The notes: generated by a model not told the origin, from the letters alone. Counted from the first letter of the stretch, positions 24,101-36,181 are shown. The stretch is 64,000 bases of DNA from Rosellinia necatrix (GCA_021209875.1 JAGYVD010000005.1:3262001-3326000), one strand, 5' to 3'. Program-made: numbers and translations.

Positions 24101-27100
24101 AAAGGAAAGAAAGAAAAGGATCTAGTTATCTGGGTGGCATACCCGACTGACGGGATGGAGGGCTGGTGAGTTTTTAGCGCCACCGAATGGATAGTCAGTT
24201 GACATTCTAATATCACCGACCACATTTCGAACTGCAACCTTGCGTTGAGGCTCGGAACGGCTTACTTTCAGCTTTCAACGCCTCATGTTAAGTGCAAATG
24301 TAACCTTGTCTTTCCAATCATCTTCTGGTGAGGAGAGAACCCCAAACTAACCCAATGCGGAGTAGGGGGGATGCGGGGGAGGAAGTGGGGTCAGAGGACG
24401 GCGTTGATTACATCAGCATGCATCAATAAACAGATTTTGAAGAATGCTTATCTACCTGCTTGCCTCAACGTTGGATCAAGCATTACAGAAATAAGAAACA
24501 TGCAAAACAACTACCAGAGAAATAAGAACAGCCCATACCCTGCCCCCTCGGTCTCCAGCAGGGCCAAATAGCTATTTTGATAATAATGTGTGGTTTCACT
24601 TCAATGCCACCACAAATGTGACCTACCTTCTCAGTAGGCCTTGGCTCCTCATTCGTTGTACAAGTCCATCGGTAGTGCCGAGTCAATACATACAAAGTAT
24701 GTAGCAGACCTACACTACCTTTGCTGCGTCGCATATCATACGGGTAGGGGTTCTTGGTAGCGGGTCCACTCTATCCTCTATTGGGCCGGCCCAAGCAGCT
24801 GGAACTGCAAATTGCACAAGATAGGTGCCATTTTACCAATAAACTGTCACTGCGACATGATGGGCCGCCGCATCTATTACACATATGACGGACAGTCTTC
24901 GCGGTAAGACCTAGATGCATTCTGTGTGAGCTACTCGATAGTAGTACTTGGTAAGGTCTTGGTTGATGTTACCTTGGCCACCTCCCGCAGAGATACCAAC
25001 TAGCAACGCGCAACTATTTCTGTCCTGTTTTGCTTGGTGTTGGCTGTGTCCAGGTAAGAATGGGACTTGACGGCTCGGGAAACCGGGCAACGTTACATAC
25101 CTAAAGATAAGCGGGCAATTTGAAGCAACACTGGCGCCGCCAATGGCTTGTCGTCTTTGCCCCGCAGTGGTCCCACTGCCGGCCCCCCTGGCTCCTTCCT
25201 ATTTACTTGTCCATCCTCAGGTCCCATCCAGCCAATGATAAGGCGGAAATTCGGGGTAAGCGGAGATTGGTCTTGTGACTCGCAAAATACCGGCCAATCA
25301 CAGCCGAGCATATCGACATATTCGGTCCGCTACTTATCGGCTCTTCAGCATGATTCCATGTGTGCCTAAAAAGGGACTTATCTACAGCAAAGTTGCCTTC
25401 CTCAGCATTTCGTTAACTGGTACTCCCCGAGTTATCCTTGTTCTCTACCTACCTAGGGTTTCGCCTTGGACCTAGTGCAATTCTTACGGAAAGGGTTGTG
25501 TAACAACCCCCTAATAGGATTTAAATTCTTGAAAGAGGAATGGGAACTAAATCGTGAGACCTGTAAATAACAACAAACAGGGCTAGGTACATTTCCTCAT
25601 AGGTACCCCCAAAAAAAAAAAAAAAAATCCAGAGCACTTGGATTGGGACACACTAGAGGGTTGGAGGATCAGACTAGGTAGAACTGACGGGAGAACACGA
25701 ATTGGAGAGGGTGCGAGTGAACGATGCGAACGATCTGGGACAACGCCACACTCTCTTTCAAGTCGTGAGCCAGCACCAATCACGTCCAGATACCCCGAAC
25801 GCACATACATAGATATCGTTGTGTCTCACCAATGTCTTACGGCGGTCGGCCTACCTCGTACTGGTGGTTTCACCGCCGTATGTCGGTACGGTCTTCCATC
25901 TAAATCTAGGCATTTGTTGGTGGCATCGAGACCGAGGTTCTAGTTTGCCCATGCTACCCACCTATCGCAGTATGTTGTGTAGGTGCATACCTACCTAGGT
26001 ATCCCACACATCAAGTCCGGTGGGATGGAAAAGGCTATTCAGTGTAGTGTACTAGAAATGGTCGGAGGTGACTGTCACGTCACGTAGCCTACAACCAGCC
26101 CATACCCTTGCGTTTGTAGCCCGAGTCTAGAGTAAGTAACTTGCCACGCTTGCGCACCCCGGCTCCCTCGACATGTTCACATGGGACGGGGTGCGGCCAT
26201 GAGATGCGCGTGCATTGGTCCGTTGGTCTGGTCTTCCGAGACCCGCGCCGCATACTAACAGAACAAACAAACTGCGACCATCCGTATACTACCTTGATAT
26301 GCAATGGCACTCTCTGCAGTCGTTGGATCGACAACTGCTGTAATACCGCCGCGGCGACTTCCAATAGCATGTTGACGTTCTTCGTGTCGGCAAAAACCGC
26401 GAACTGAAAAAGCAAAGCGAAAGCGTGCATGAGACGACAGAGAAACGGGCTGGTCGATCTATACAGGGCAGAGCTGCCAACATGGATGTTAGTTAATTCA
26501 AAACAATCTGCTGATCTGCTTCTTTGGGGTACCTCGGGCATGTTAGTGGCGTTAGTTGTTGGTAGTGGATGTCTCTAACAGGTAGGCCTCTCTCTACCCT
26601 ACCCACCTACACTACCTACCTAAGTAGTGTAGGCAGTTTAGATCCACGAGGAAGTTTTGTTGCAAAGCTACCTACCTATCTACCTACCTGCCTACCGATA
26701 CTAATTCAAACCAACCTGCGCTACCTAGGCGCGTCCACGTTTTTTTAGCGGGCCCCGCAACCGGTGTTCTTCCTTCCCCATTCCGCCCTAGCTATGCCGG
26801 GGTAGGTTTGGCATTCAGCACCTGCATCGATCAGTCAGATTTGGCGTCTCTTTGGTTCGATGTAATAATAATAGGGCCTTCCCGCGCGCAGGAGGTGCCT
26901 TTTATGTGTTCGTTTCCCCCTTCCTCCCCCGTCGATCGAGCAGCCGTCTTGGTCCCATCCACATCTGGTTCGAGGGTCAATTCCAGCCTCACAAAGGTCA
27001 GTAACCCCAACTCCAACTTGAATCTCAACTGCAACCTCAACCTCAAACCTCAACCTCAACCTCCGCCGCGACTTGAATTCCACATTGCGCCTACACGTGC

Positions 27101-27475
27101 CACATGTGCATATCCAGTCGATATCATTCCACCCATGCCACTCGTGCTACCCATAAACTGCCCACACTACCCATGCCCACCTATTTATTTATGCGATTGC
27201 CCCAATGGGGGGCGAGAGAGTGCGGCAGGAGAAGACGCGGCTTTCTGCCATGTCCATTGCGCAAGCTGTCGCACAGACAGATACAGCCCCTAGACCGTCC
27301 CCTAGACCGACCCCTAGACCGCCCCCTAGCTCGCATACGTGACCCATATCATCCCCAAAGCTAATAGACGTCGACAACATCTAGGCGCAAGTCATCTCCC
27401 GAATTCCTTCCTCTTGCCCAAACGGCCGACCCAGTCCAGAGTGAGTGAGCTCCCATCGCGGGAACAAGCCTTGAA
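21196..27475. other. 6.3-kb spacer between RasGEF and transporter genes
   Basis: No conserved gene is recognised here. The stretch contains a cluster of palindromic TACCTAGGTA words (about 23870, 23940, 25990, with partial forms at 25446, 26610 and 26720), runs of A near 24088 and 25608, and GTAGTGTA words near 26043 and 26630. The end (about 26800-27475) is the probable promoter and leader of the transporter gene. It contains AACCTC repeats (about 27030-27062) and a 12-bp tandem repeat (27287-27333). Confidence 0.55.
27287..27333 (+). repeat. 12-bp tandem repeat in transporter leader
   Basis: Three full units of CCCCTAGACCG plus one variable base, then a partial fourth, lie about 145-190 bp upstream of the ATG at 27476. 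It is probably leader or promoter sequence. Confidence 0.8.
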
Positions 27476-29121
27476 ATGGCCGAAAAGGAAACAAACGTCG
27501 CCCACACGGGCCCCGGATCCGACGCTGCCCCTTCCTCATATGTTGAAGGCGTCACCGTTGCTCGCCCGGAAGGATGGAAGTATAAGGGTTACAAGTTCCC
27601 GGGCTGCAAGGAGATCTGGTACGCCTCTCCCAAGGCCCAGCTTCTTATGGTGTCCTTCGTATGCTTCCTGTGCCCTGGTCTATACAACGCCCTCGGTGGT
27701 CTTGGCGGTGGTGGTCAGTTGGACCCGACTGTTCAGGCCAATGCTTCGACCGCAACTTATGCCGTTTTCGCCGTCGTCGGTTTCTTCTCCGGATCGTTCG
27801 CCAACAAGCTCGGCATCAAGATCACCCTCTCGCTCGGCGGTATCGGCTATTCCCTCTACTCGGCTAGTTTCTTGGCCTACAACCACACCCAAAACGAAGG
27901 CTTTGTCACCTTCGCCGGCGCCTTCCTGGGTTTCTGCGCCGGTTTGCTCTGGACCGCACAGGGTGCTATCATGATGTCCTACCCTATGGAGAGGTCCAAG
28001 GGTCGTTATATTAGCTCCTTCTGGGTTATCTTCAATGCTGGTGGTGTCATTGGTGCCCTGATTGTACTGGCCCAGAACATCCACAACAAAAGCGGAACCG
28101 TGACGGACGGTACCTATTCCGCCTTCATCGTCCTCATGTTCGTTGGTGCCGTTCTGGCATTGTTCCTCGTCAATGCCGACGACGTTATTCGTGAAGATGG
28201 CTCCAAGGTCATCATCATGAAGGAACCTACTTGGCAATCCGAGTTCTACGGTCTCTGGGAGTGCATTCGCCTATCACCATGGGTCGTCCTGCTCTTCCCT
28301 ATGTTCTTTGCCTCCAATGTGTTCTACACATATCAGCAAAACGGCGTGAATGGGGCTCACTTTAACCTGCGAGCTCGTTCATTGAACTCTCTACTATACT
28401 GGCTTTCCCAGATCATCGGCGCTCTGGTCTACGGTGCTGCCCTCGATTACTCCAAGGTCCGCCGTTCGGTCCGCGCCAAGGGTGCTTTGGTCTCCCTCTT
28501 TGTCCTCACCTTCGTCATTTGGGGTGGTGGATATGCTTTCGAGAAGGATCAGTTACCCAGAGAAATTACGTCGCAGAAGGATTACGAGCAATTCAAGCTT
28601 GACTACACTGACCCCGGCTATCTTGGCCCCGCTTTCTTGTACATCTTCTACGGCTTTTACGACGCCTGCTGGCAAACGTCAATTTACTGGTATGTCCTAC
28701 CTCCCTATGTTATTTCCAGGCTGGATTATTATTGACCAATCGTATAGGTGGATGGGTGCGATATCTAACTCCGGCCGTAAAACTGCCAACATGGCTGGTT
28801 TCTACAAGGGTATCCAGTCAGCTGGCGCTGCTGTCTTCTGGGCCTTGGATGGACATCATGTCTCGTACCGTGCCTTGTACGCTGCTACCGTAAGTGAAGA
28901 GCTAGCCTTCCCCTAAACCCATGTAAGGTCTAACCATAAGTGCGTCTTAGTTCGCTCTTTGTGCCGCTTCTATCCTTATTGCCACACCAGTCATCTGGCT
29001 TAAGATTAAAGACACGACGGACCTTGAGGAGGACCTGAAGTTCAGTGACGAAACCCTGGAGGAAGTTGCGCCCACCAGCGTGCTTAATGAGAAGCGGGCA
29101 GCCCTCGAGACGACTGTTTGA
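27476..29121 (+). CDS. UNC-93-like (DUF895) membrane transporter, MFS fold
   Basis: The exons are 27476-28689, 28748-28889 and 28951-29121, giving 508 residues. The first junction (phase 2) restores a Trp codon and reads SIYW|WMGAISNSG; the second is phase 0 (YAAT|FALC). After a soluble start of about 45 residues the protein is a chain of about eleven hydrophobic segments. Features typical of fungal UNC-93/DUF895 proteins are YNALGGLGGGGQ after the first membrane segment, GFCAGLLWTAQGAIMMSYP in the middle, and NSGRKTANMAGFYKGIQSAG near the end. The C terminus is an acidic cytosolic tail (DTTDLEEDLKFSDE). The family belongs to the major facilitator superfamily; its cargo in fungi is not established. 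The codons are C-ending and strongly biased, which suggests good expression. The intron positions are secure because reading through either one meets a stop soon after. Confidence 0.93.
28690..28747 (+). other. Transporter intron 1
   Basis: This 58-bp intron runs from donor GTATGT to acceptor TATAG. A closer acceptor (TTCCAG, ending 28719) would put a TGA in frame within a few codons, so the distal one is chosen. Confidence 0.9.
28890..28950 (+). other. Transporter intron 2
   Basis: This 61-bp intron has donor GTAAGT, a branch-like TCTAAC and acceptor TCTTAG, in phase 0. Exon 3 resumes with the last membrane segment (FALCAASILIATPVIWL). Confidence 0.9.
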
Positions 29122-30365
29122 TGACAGGAGGATAGCCTGTGAGATTATTCACGCTCTAATTACATTTACTTTGAATATTTTGTGGAAGTACGTAAAGAAC
29201 TAAGGATATCGTTGCGAGAGGAAGAGTTTTGCCAAGATACCAGAAAGCGTTTCGTAAGATGTAGATTACGTCCGATTCGAACACGATACACCACAAAGAA
29301 TGGTTGAGTCCCTTGCCTTGACCTCATGGCTCCCTAGCATCACCTGAAGTAACGTCCTCGCGAGGGATGGAAAGCTGTATGTCATTGGCCTCCTATCCAA
29401 TTGAGGCAAAATTGGGGTATGGTGTTAAACGGCCCAAATCCCGGTACCTATATAGTGCACGGACACAGTATCCGTCTTTCTACGCGTTCATCAGTTCATG
29501 AGCAACGCATGTGCTCGCTGACTCGTGTTAAGACTAACCATCCCAATTTCCATCCGTCATGATGCATATTAGTACGAGCTGCGAGCCCACCACCCCCGTA
29601 GTGTGTTTTTATTATTGTCTTGCTTTTCTTTTTTTTTTTTTTGTCTCCGTCAACCTTGTCGGATCCTGGTGAGGTAGCCTGGCAGCGTGCCTCCCGCCCG
29701 GTCGAGACTTGGCGAGAGCGGGTTTTGCTTGCTTGCGGGGGGGAGGGGGGGAAAGAAAAGAAAAAAAAAGCAATGGCCGACGACGGCAGGCGAGAGACGA
29801 ACATGTTATATAAGCCTCAAACGCGCCCGCCTACCCCCCCACCGGCATACCTATCCTGGGCTCCCCTTCCCTATACCAGTCCTACGGTAGCAACGCGAGT
29901 GGGGAGAGTAGTAGTAGCGGTAGTAGTAGTATGCGCCGGCGGCGCCGGAAGTCTCTCGCGCATACATATTACATACTCACTTTACACCAAGGCAGGCATT
30001 CTAGATCGGTAGGGAATAATGCAAGGAAAGGGGGCTTGGAGAGTGGGGGGAGAAAGACGGAACTCTCCCGGTAACGCTTTGCCGATTTCTTTTAGTATTC
30101 AAACTACCGAGGAAGAAAATGTACATAGTTATGAGATATATATTATATGTGGTCGGAGAATGTGATAAATATTTCAAAATGCCATCTTTCCAAAGCCCTC
30201 TTGAAGACGACCGGAATTGGCGCGGATTGGTATAAATTCGTAATAGTAGCAGTAGCAGTAGTAATAGGTGTGTTCCCTGCCTAACAACATGTAGGCGCCT
30301 CCTTTCCCCCTTCCCCCTCTCTCCATAGTCGCGGTCCGTCCATCCCAGGAGTCTCAGATTTGACC

Positions 30366-30401
<36 letters not shown>

Positions 30402-30497
30402 CGCCCGCTCGCCCAAAGCCTATTTTAGCAGACCAGGGCTTTCCCTTCTTTCCCTTCTCTCCCTTCTTTTCTCTCCTTTTCCTCCCTGCCCTCCCTT
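29122..30497. other. Spacer between convergent transporter and pectate lyase genes
   Basis: Both neighbouring genes end into this 1.4-kb stretch, so it should contain both 3' UTRs. It holds a T-run near 29631, a G-run and A-run near 29740-29770, a TAG/GTA-rich stretch (29908-29932) and a CT run (30369-30398). No gene is recognised. Confidence 0.6.
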
Positions 30498-31527
30498 TTA
30501 ACCGGAGCAGTAGCCGGCCTTGACGGGCTCGCAGCCGCCGGCGCAGCCCGTGTACAGCTGGCAGGGGTGGGAGGCGTCGGTGCAGACGTTCTTCAGGGTC
30601 GCCGTGTCGCCGTAGTTGGAGTTGATGCCGACGACCTCGCCGCCGTCGTAGGCGGTCGTGCCCTCGACGTAGACGTTGCGCTGGCATTGGGAAGAGCACT
30701 GAAACCCCCCGCGACGATTGCGCTGTTAGCTTTTCACGGCGGATATTTGGGGACTTTTGGAGGGGGGGGGGAGGTGTTGTTATTTGGATATAGCGGGACG
30801 GAAGGGAAGAAACTCACGTTTCCGCAAGACCGGTAGACCTTTCCGTAGTCCTCGGCGTAGAAGTTGATTATGTTGACGGTACCGCAGCCGTTGTGTTGGA
30901 TGATCTTGTCCGAGGCGTGGTAGGCGCCGCCGCCGATGATCCAGGTCTCCTGACCCTTGGTATCGCCTTTCTGTAGATCGCGTATTGGGCGTCAGCATGG
31001 GTTCGTTCCAACTGCGAAGGGATTACGTATCCGTTTTTTTTTTTTTTATAAAAAAGAAAAAAAAAAGATGGAGAAGGGGTTACTTACGATGGTGATGGCG
31101 TCCTCGCACACATCCTCAAACCACACGAACTTGAGCGTACAGGCTCCGAGACAGTGGACACCCTCCTTCTGGTTCTTTCCGATGATGACGTTCATCAGGG
31201 TCGCGCCGGCCTCGAGAAGGAAGACGGCATCGGCATCACCTGTAAGTATACCATCACATTAGCCGGATGTTTCTATTTCCTCGGTTCATGTATGGCAAGG
31301 CCCGCTTGATGAAGTCGTGACTAACCTCCTTCGCCGCTGTCGCAGGCACCAGAGCCTCTGTCGTACTTGACCCAGCCGGCATCGAACGTCTGCCCGGCCT
31401 TGATCGTCATCGGGGCCGAGAGGCTCTTGGTTCCCGTGGGGGTCGGGACGCCGCCTTCGTAGCCCAGGCAGGCCATGGCCGCCGGGAGGGCGGCGGCGAG
31501 AGCCAGGAGCTTGCTGGGGGAGAACAT
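30498..31527 (-). CDS. Secreted pectate lyase, polysaccharide lyase family 3
   Basis: Four exons on the minus strand (31527-31326, 31239-31088, 30970-30818, 30698-30498) encode 235 residues, a normal PL3 length. PL3 enzymes cut de-esterified pectin by Ca2+-dependent beta-elimination outside the cell. Residues 1-19 ([19 protein letters not shown]) are a signal peptide, which is why the ATG at 31527 is preferred to an in-frame one at 31599 that would place 24 polar residues before it. Family signatures are present: [22 protein letters not shown] (E109, D110, E113, D114), [11 protein letters not shown] (K140) and VYRSCGN (R165). The acidic cluster, Lys and Arg fit the Ca2+-binding and catalytic residues known for PL3. 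The many cysteines in the C-terminal third suit a secreted beta-helix. All three introns have GT...AG ends. The gene is intact. Confidence 0.95.
30699..30817 (-). other. Pectate lyase intron 3
   Basis: This 119-bp phase-0 intron runs from donor GTGAGT at 30817 to acceptor TTTCAG. It joins SCGN to CSSQ and contains a run of ten C (minus strand). Confidence 0.9.
30971..31087 (-). other. Pectate lyase intron 2
   Basis: This 117-bp phase-0 intron runs from donor GTAAGT at 31087 to acceptor CTACAG. It contains adjacent long T and A runs (31033-31068) that could fold into a hairpin. Confidence 0.9.
31240..31325 (-). other. Pectate lyase intron 1
   Basis: This 86-bp phase-1 intron runs from donor GTTAGT at 31325 to acceptor TTACAG. 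Splicing restores a Gly codon in EGG|DADAVF. Confidence 0.9.
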
Positions 31528-31640
31528 GGCGGAGACGGTTTTGACAGGTCTGAAGACGAAGAAAGCTGAGTCTCTATTGCTATCGTCGGCGATGGACACA
31601 GGAGGCGTGTTGACGTAAGTTTTCCGCGGCGATCAGTTTC

Positions 31641-31650
31641 TATTTATGTA
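31641..31650 (-). promoter_or_regulatory. TATA-like element of the pectate lyase gene
   Basis: On the minus strand the sequence is TACATAAATA, about 115-123 bp upstream of the ATG at 31527. The assignment rests on position and composition. Confidence 0.35.
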
Positions 31651-34600
31651 GGGACTTCACCGCGCGTCCGAGTCCCATAGCAACCGGCGACAAGGTGAAA
31701 ATTGTTCATTTGTGGAACAAATCTCAACATCGTGTTCCACCTTTTTTTTTTTTTTTTTGCTGTCTAATTATTGTCTGGCAGCCGTAATTTGATGCCGCTC
31801 TCCTGGTCCCTGACGATGAGCTTGCTAGGTATCGAATCTCCCACCTATAGTAGAGCCTGGATTTCGCTCCTCGACCGGGAATGGAGCGGTATCCAACACC
31901 TTCCATAACGGGTCGACTGGTGGGCTCTGGTTGGATACAGCTTCATAGGTAGTCCAAGCAAACCCCGTCAACCCCGTGCCTTCACGAGCGAGCTTCATAG
32001 TGTACGACGGATACCAGAACCCGTCGTACAAAGTCGCCCGAAGACACGGTACCGAACGTTCTGTCTGGTTTCCAGGGTTGGATTGGACCGCTTCTTCAGT
32101 TCGAGCAGACGTGGGTGGCGTCTGCATGCTCCCCAGGTTTTTTTCCTCCGTCTTGGAGTTTTCTTGGCTTTCTTGGCTTAGATCTTATTTTTACTCTTAT
32201 ATGCTCAGCACAGCCCGTTTTATTGGGCCTCGACCTCGATTGATTCTATTCCACGCCGGCGATTGGTGCGAAAAACAGACAGACCAGACGACAAATCGAG
32301 ACTACGGGTTGACTGAAATCGTAGAGCATAAAATTCGGAACATCGTGAGTTTGGGGGTCTGGTATGTCAGCTATCTATTTATCTTCTCGGGTTGGATATT
32401 TTATTATGGAGATGTATAGGGAAGTCTTCTCCCCTGTAGATTTATGACACATCTAGTTACGTCATGTATAGCATACTAGTCAACGGGAGAGGTCCTAGAC
32501 TGAAAATCGCCCCGACCAGACGTGTTTAACATTTGAGAGGTGGATACAAGCGTCTCCGAGAGTGTTATCTTATGAACCCCGAATACCACATCACCGTATC
32601 TACGTGACACCACACACTTACGTTCATACACGGCTTGTAAATCTTCCGAACGGCCAATTTGTTGTTCTCCGTTGACGCGCGCGTAGAAATGGCACGGTAG
32701 TTGAGCGGTGAAGTATGAGTGTGCAAATTATGGTCTTGGTGGTTATCAATCGGACCGACAAACCAAATACAGCCAATACCTCGTATTCTAGGGGTCTGGT
32801 CGTCGCCAAAAAATATTATAGCGAGTTTACGATGGGGTCGTGGGGAACCGGTTGCTTCCGAATCACCAAGTCAATCTAGTGTACAATAAGATTCAGGGCA
32901 CAGGAACCGCTAGTCGGAATCTACCGAGATCTACGGCAACAAGGGGTAAGGCTATTTATATGAATATAAGGTAAAATAACCTCTGACTAGCCCAACTTGG
33001 TGTGAATGTGAATTCAATAGCTCTGCCTCGCTATAGAAAAGGGCCTCATGGGGTCTCTGCCGACTGATTATCTACCCGCCTCCTAGCGGAGTATCTTGTC
33101 GTGTGACACAATACCGATCTCATTAGCTGCTTATAGAAAAGGCACGAACGAAGCACCTAGCTTGGCATCGAAGCTCGAGTGTAAGGATATTCATAGATTT
33201 GATCGTCAGCAAAATCAACAATAGCGTCTCTTGTGCGCTAGTGATCTACCATGCAGCCTAATGATGTCATCCGCGACGATTATGCGACAGCTATATGTTG
33301 TAAGACAAGTAATTGATATCTTGCAAGATGTTAATAAGGTTCTGTGGCCACTCTGATCTCAATGGAGCGTAGTTCTTTGCCATCAGATAGTAGGGTTGGA
33401 TGCTGGTGTTTTATTTCGTCACGAAATTTCCCACCAACCAATTTCTGATGGTTTCCTAGTAGGTTGAATGACAAATTTATTTGCGTGGGAAGAAGAGCCG
33501 CCAGCAAAATGCTTTCTTTAACTAGTTATTTTTAGAGATAATTTTCCAGAGTGTTGTTTTAGAGTTAGCCCGACGAACGTGTTGATGCGTGCTCAATTCG
33601 TCCAACTTGTCAAAGCGTTGATAGACTCCTGTGCATGCTGGATCCAATCGCACGGATACCTACTATAGCTGAGAGGAGGAATCTCGTCTACCGAACTAAG
33701 CGAGGGTACACATAACAGGTAACAGGCCAAACTCTCGGTCATCACTGGCCCGAAGCCTAGTTTAATGCACAAGAGGCAATAACTGTTCATGCAAGGTCGG
33801 GTATTCGACAAAGGTCTCCCCTGACTTGACTTCCTGTGATCATGTAGAATATCTGTCGGGTTTATAAGTTGCATAGTACGGTGCTGGATACTCTAAGGCG
33901 TGGTTTAAAATTGCTTTGATATCCACAAGGATGAAATGCCTTCCCTCCTAGTTGTAGGCCTAGTAATTAATGGAATTGAACCTACTCTATATTACTGCTA
34001 TCTGCCTACCACCCAGCTATCACTATTTTGGGGCCATACCTTGCTGTGGACAGCTCGTCCTTGACAGTATCTTCCTACCTGTAGTGCTGCATACTGCTCT
34101 TTGGGTGCAACTGCCTTTCTCTCCCTATGATCTTTCGGCTCCGTTGAAGAAAAAGACGGACGGAAAGAGAGACAGGAAGTTGTTCCTCGACAAAAACTGT
34201 AATGACGATGAATTACCTACTTATATATTAGGTCTATTTAACAGTCGCCTGTCTAGTAACACTAGACACAGTAGCCCGATGATGTAAAAAGGGGTTACTT
34301 GGCATAAAATACTACCTGTTCCAAGACGAGAAAAGATTTTAAATTATTTTACGTCGGACCGCGGCATAAAAGCAGAAAGGGACCAGTTAATCTTGTCGCT
34401 TTAATAGCATTCCATCAATCGGCATTCTTGCCGTGGAACTTCAGTCAACACTGGTGATGCGCTGGGCAAGCTTGACGAACCCAGAGTTATCAGCGAGACC
34501 CCCTTGTAAAATGACTTTTTATCTTTTTTTTTTTTTTTTTTTTTTCATATTCCCTTATCATAACTTGAGGGCTTTCGAAGTTTCATATACTCTAGCACCC

Positions 34601-34975
34601 GATTATTCCCTTATAGGAGCCAAGGGTTCAGTTCCCGGGGTGAGGATACCAACCTTGGCAACATTATCATGTTAGCTAGAAAAGGGTTGCGCGCGCCGAT
34701 CAGAACCATCCCCAGCAGCAGCACAGGAGCACGGGAGTATAATAGATTAAAACAGGTAAATTTTCTGAAGAGTTGTCTATTTCGCATTGCTAGATACCTC
34801 TTAATCATCATGAAACGTAACGGGTCATCATTTCATCTCTCGTTCGCCTGTGGCAACCAAAGCAAAGACCCTTAAAATATGTGCCATTGGTTAGATCAAG
34901 GTAGGATTTTAAACAAGAAGGATACTTACGATGCGAATGACCCCAGGGCAATTATTCCGGCGATAGCCGGCCTGC
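31651..34975. other. Spacer without recognisable gene
   Basis: These 3.3 kb contain no conserved open frame. Composition moves from balanced to AT-richer around 32.4-34.4 kb, as in decayed repeat DNA. Long T-runs lie near 31742 and 34526. No tRNA or other RNA gene could be supported. Confidence 0.5.
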
Positions 34976-35320
34976 TTAGTCGCAAAGCACCTGGTAGCTA
35001 TGCGCCTCCGCGACAGCAATCCTGGCCGGCGAGGCGCAATTCAGTATTGTCTTGTTGGCGGAGGCCGAGCAACCGGCACCGGTATAGACGACCAGTCTGC
35101 AGGCGGCATCGTACGCTTGGGCGTGGTGGGTGCCGTAGCACGAGTTCGTGTGGACGTTGGAGCAGGCGTCGGACTCGGTCTGGCTGCCGACGTTGTACTT
35201 TTCCTCAAAGGTTGTGCACCCTAGCGGGAATCCCGGCGTGTAGTGCTCGAATCGGTCGTATCGGCAGCGGTATGCCGAGGCCGTCAGAGCGAGCGTTGCG
35301 AGTAGAAAGAATGACTTCAT
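34976..35320 (-). CDS. Small secreted cysteine-rich protein, candidate effector
   Basis: A single-exon frame of 114 residues begins with a clear signal peptide (MKSFFLLATLALTASA). The mature part is about 98 residues with eight cysteines at 19, 35, 53, 61, 74, 84, 95 and 113, an even number spread over the whole chain as expected of four disulfides. The last Cys is the penultimate residue. No known catalytic motif is visible and I do not recognise the family. A TATATA lies about 142 bp upstream of the ATG, which supports a real promoter. The gene sits alone between long repeat-bearing spacers, a common setting for effector genes. Small size, secretion signal and even cysteine count justify 'candidate effector'; a role in host interaction is inference, and a small antimicrobial or surface protein is equally possible. 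Confidence 0.75.
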   Translation of the reverse strand: MKSFFLLATLALTASAYRCRYDRFEHYTPGFPLGCTTFEEKYNVGSQTESDACSNVHTNSCYGTHHAQAYDAACRLVVYTGAGCSASANKTILNCASPARIAVAEAHSYQVLCD

Positions 35321-35461
35321 ATTGTGTTAAGGCCTGGGCAAAAGACAGGGTAGTGAGTGTTCTTGGGAGGATGTAATCAAGTAAGATGACAAAGCTCTCT
35401 TTTCCCCCCCCAATAGACGTAAAGCAGGCATTACGGAAAACTTAATCTTCTATCACTTAGC

Positions 35462-35467
35462 TATATA
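35462..35467 (-). promoter_or_regulatory. TATA box of the cysteine-rich secreted protein gene
   Basis: TATATA lies about 142 bp upstream of the ATG at 35320 on the minus strand. Assigned by sequence and spacing. Confidence 0.45.
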
Positions 35468-36070
35468 CGATCCGTATGGCGTTCAATGAGCCCTGACCGC
35501 TCTGTGGCATAAACGCCGATCCGGTATATCGGCATAGACTAGCGATCGTTCGGTGAGCGAGCATGGTACGCTATACAAATATTCATCAGGGGAACTTTAA
35601 TGCCTGCTCTAAAAAAGATAGTCCAACTCACCCCATACGTAGAAAAGGCCGTAACTGCAAGCTATGGGCCTTTGAATGCTGAATTAGTGCCGAACATTCA
35701 CGATTCGTGCACCTAGCCGCATGCAATGCCTCTCCCCGATTAGGGAAAGGAAAGATGGCTATGACTGTTGAGAGTGCTCTCATGCGTTGACAACGTTCGC
35801 TGTCTGGCGGACCATACCGGGGTCTCAATATCGAACCTCCCAACGCTTCCTAACTAACTCTTGACTCATGCAAAGTAGTCATACTGCGGCCATCACAACT
35901 CACTACTAATACTTAGTAGCCTATTCAGCTGTACTGTATGTGCTGTTTTGCTTCACCATAGACACTGCTATAGTCTATGACCTCTCCGCAATCTAGTCCA
36001 TCTCTAGTTAATACTCTAAGACTGTCTTCTACGCTAAAATAAATAAGCACTATAGTAAAAGCTTATGTAC

Positions 36071-36181
36071 TGTGAGGGGAGGTATGACCCACAGTGTCGA
36101 GTAGTTATCTACTACGGTGGACGCCCATGTCAATTACTAGGTCTCCATCCAATCTACAACTTTGCTTTCCAATCACTACAG
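36071..36181 (+). repeat. LTR-like repeat B, truncated copy
   Basis: The segment starting TGTGAGGGGAGGTA matches, base for base over most of about 85 bp, the reverse complement of 49014-49103. Similarity fades after about 36181. TG at the start and the inverted second copy suggest the 5' part of a decayed LTR. Confidence 0.55.

Noticed and set aside
34600..34680. tRNA-like GGTTCAGTTCC
   Set aside because: It resembles a B box, but no matching A box or acceptor stem could be found around it.
34879..35376. 165-codon plus-strand frame over the cysteine-rich protein gene
   Set aside because: It is antisense to the frame with a signal peptide and even cysteines, and consists of Arg/Ser-rich text typical of a shadow frame.
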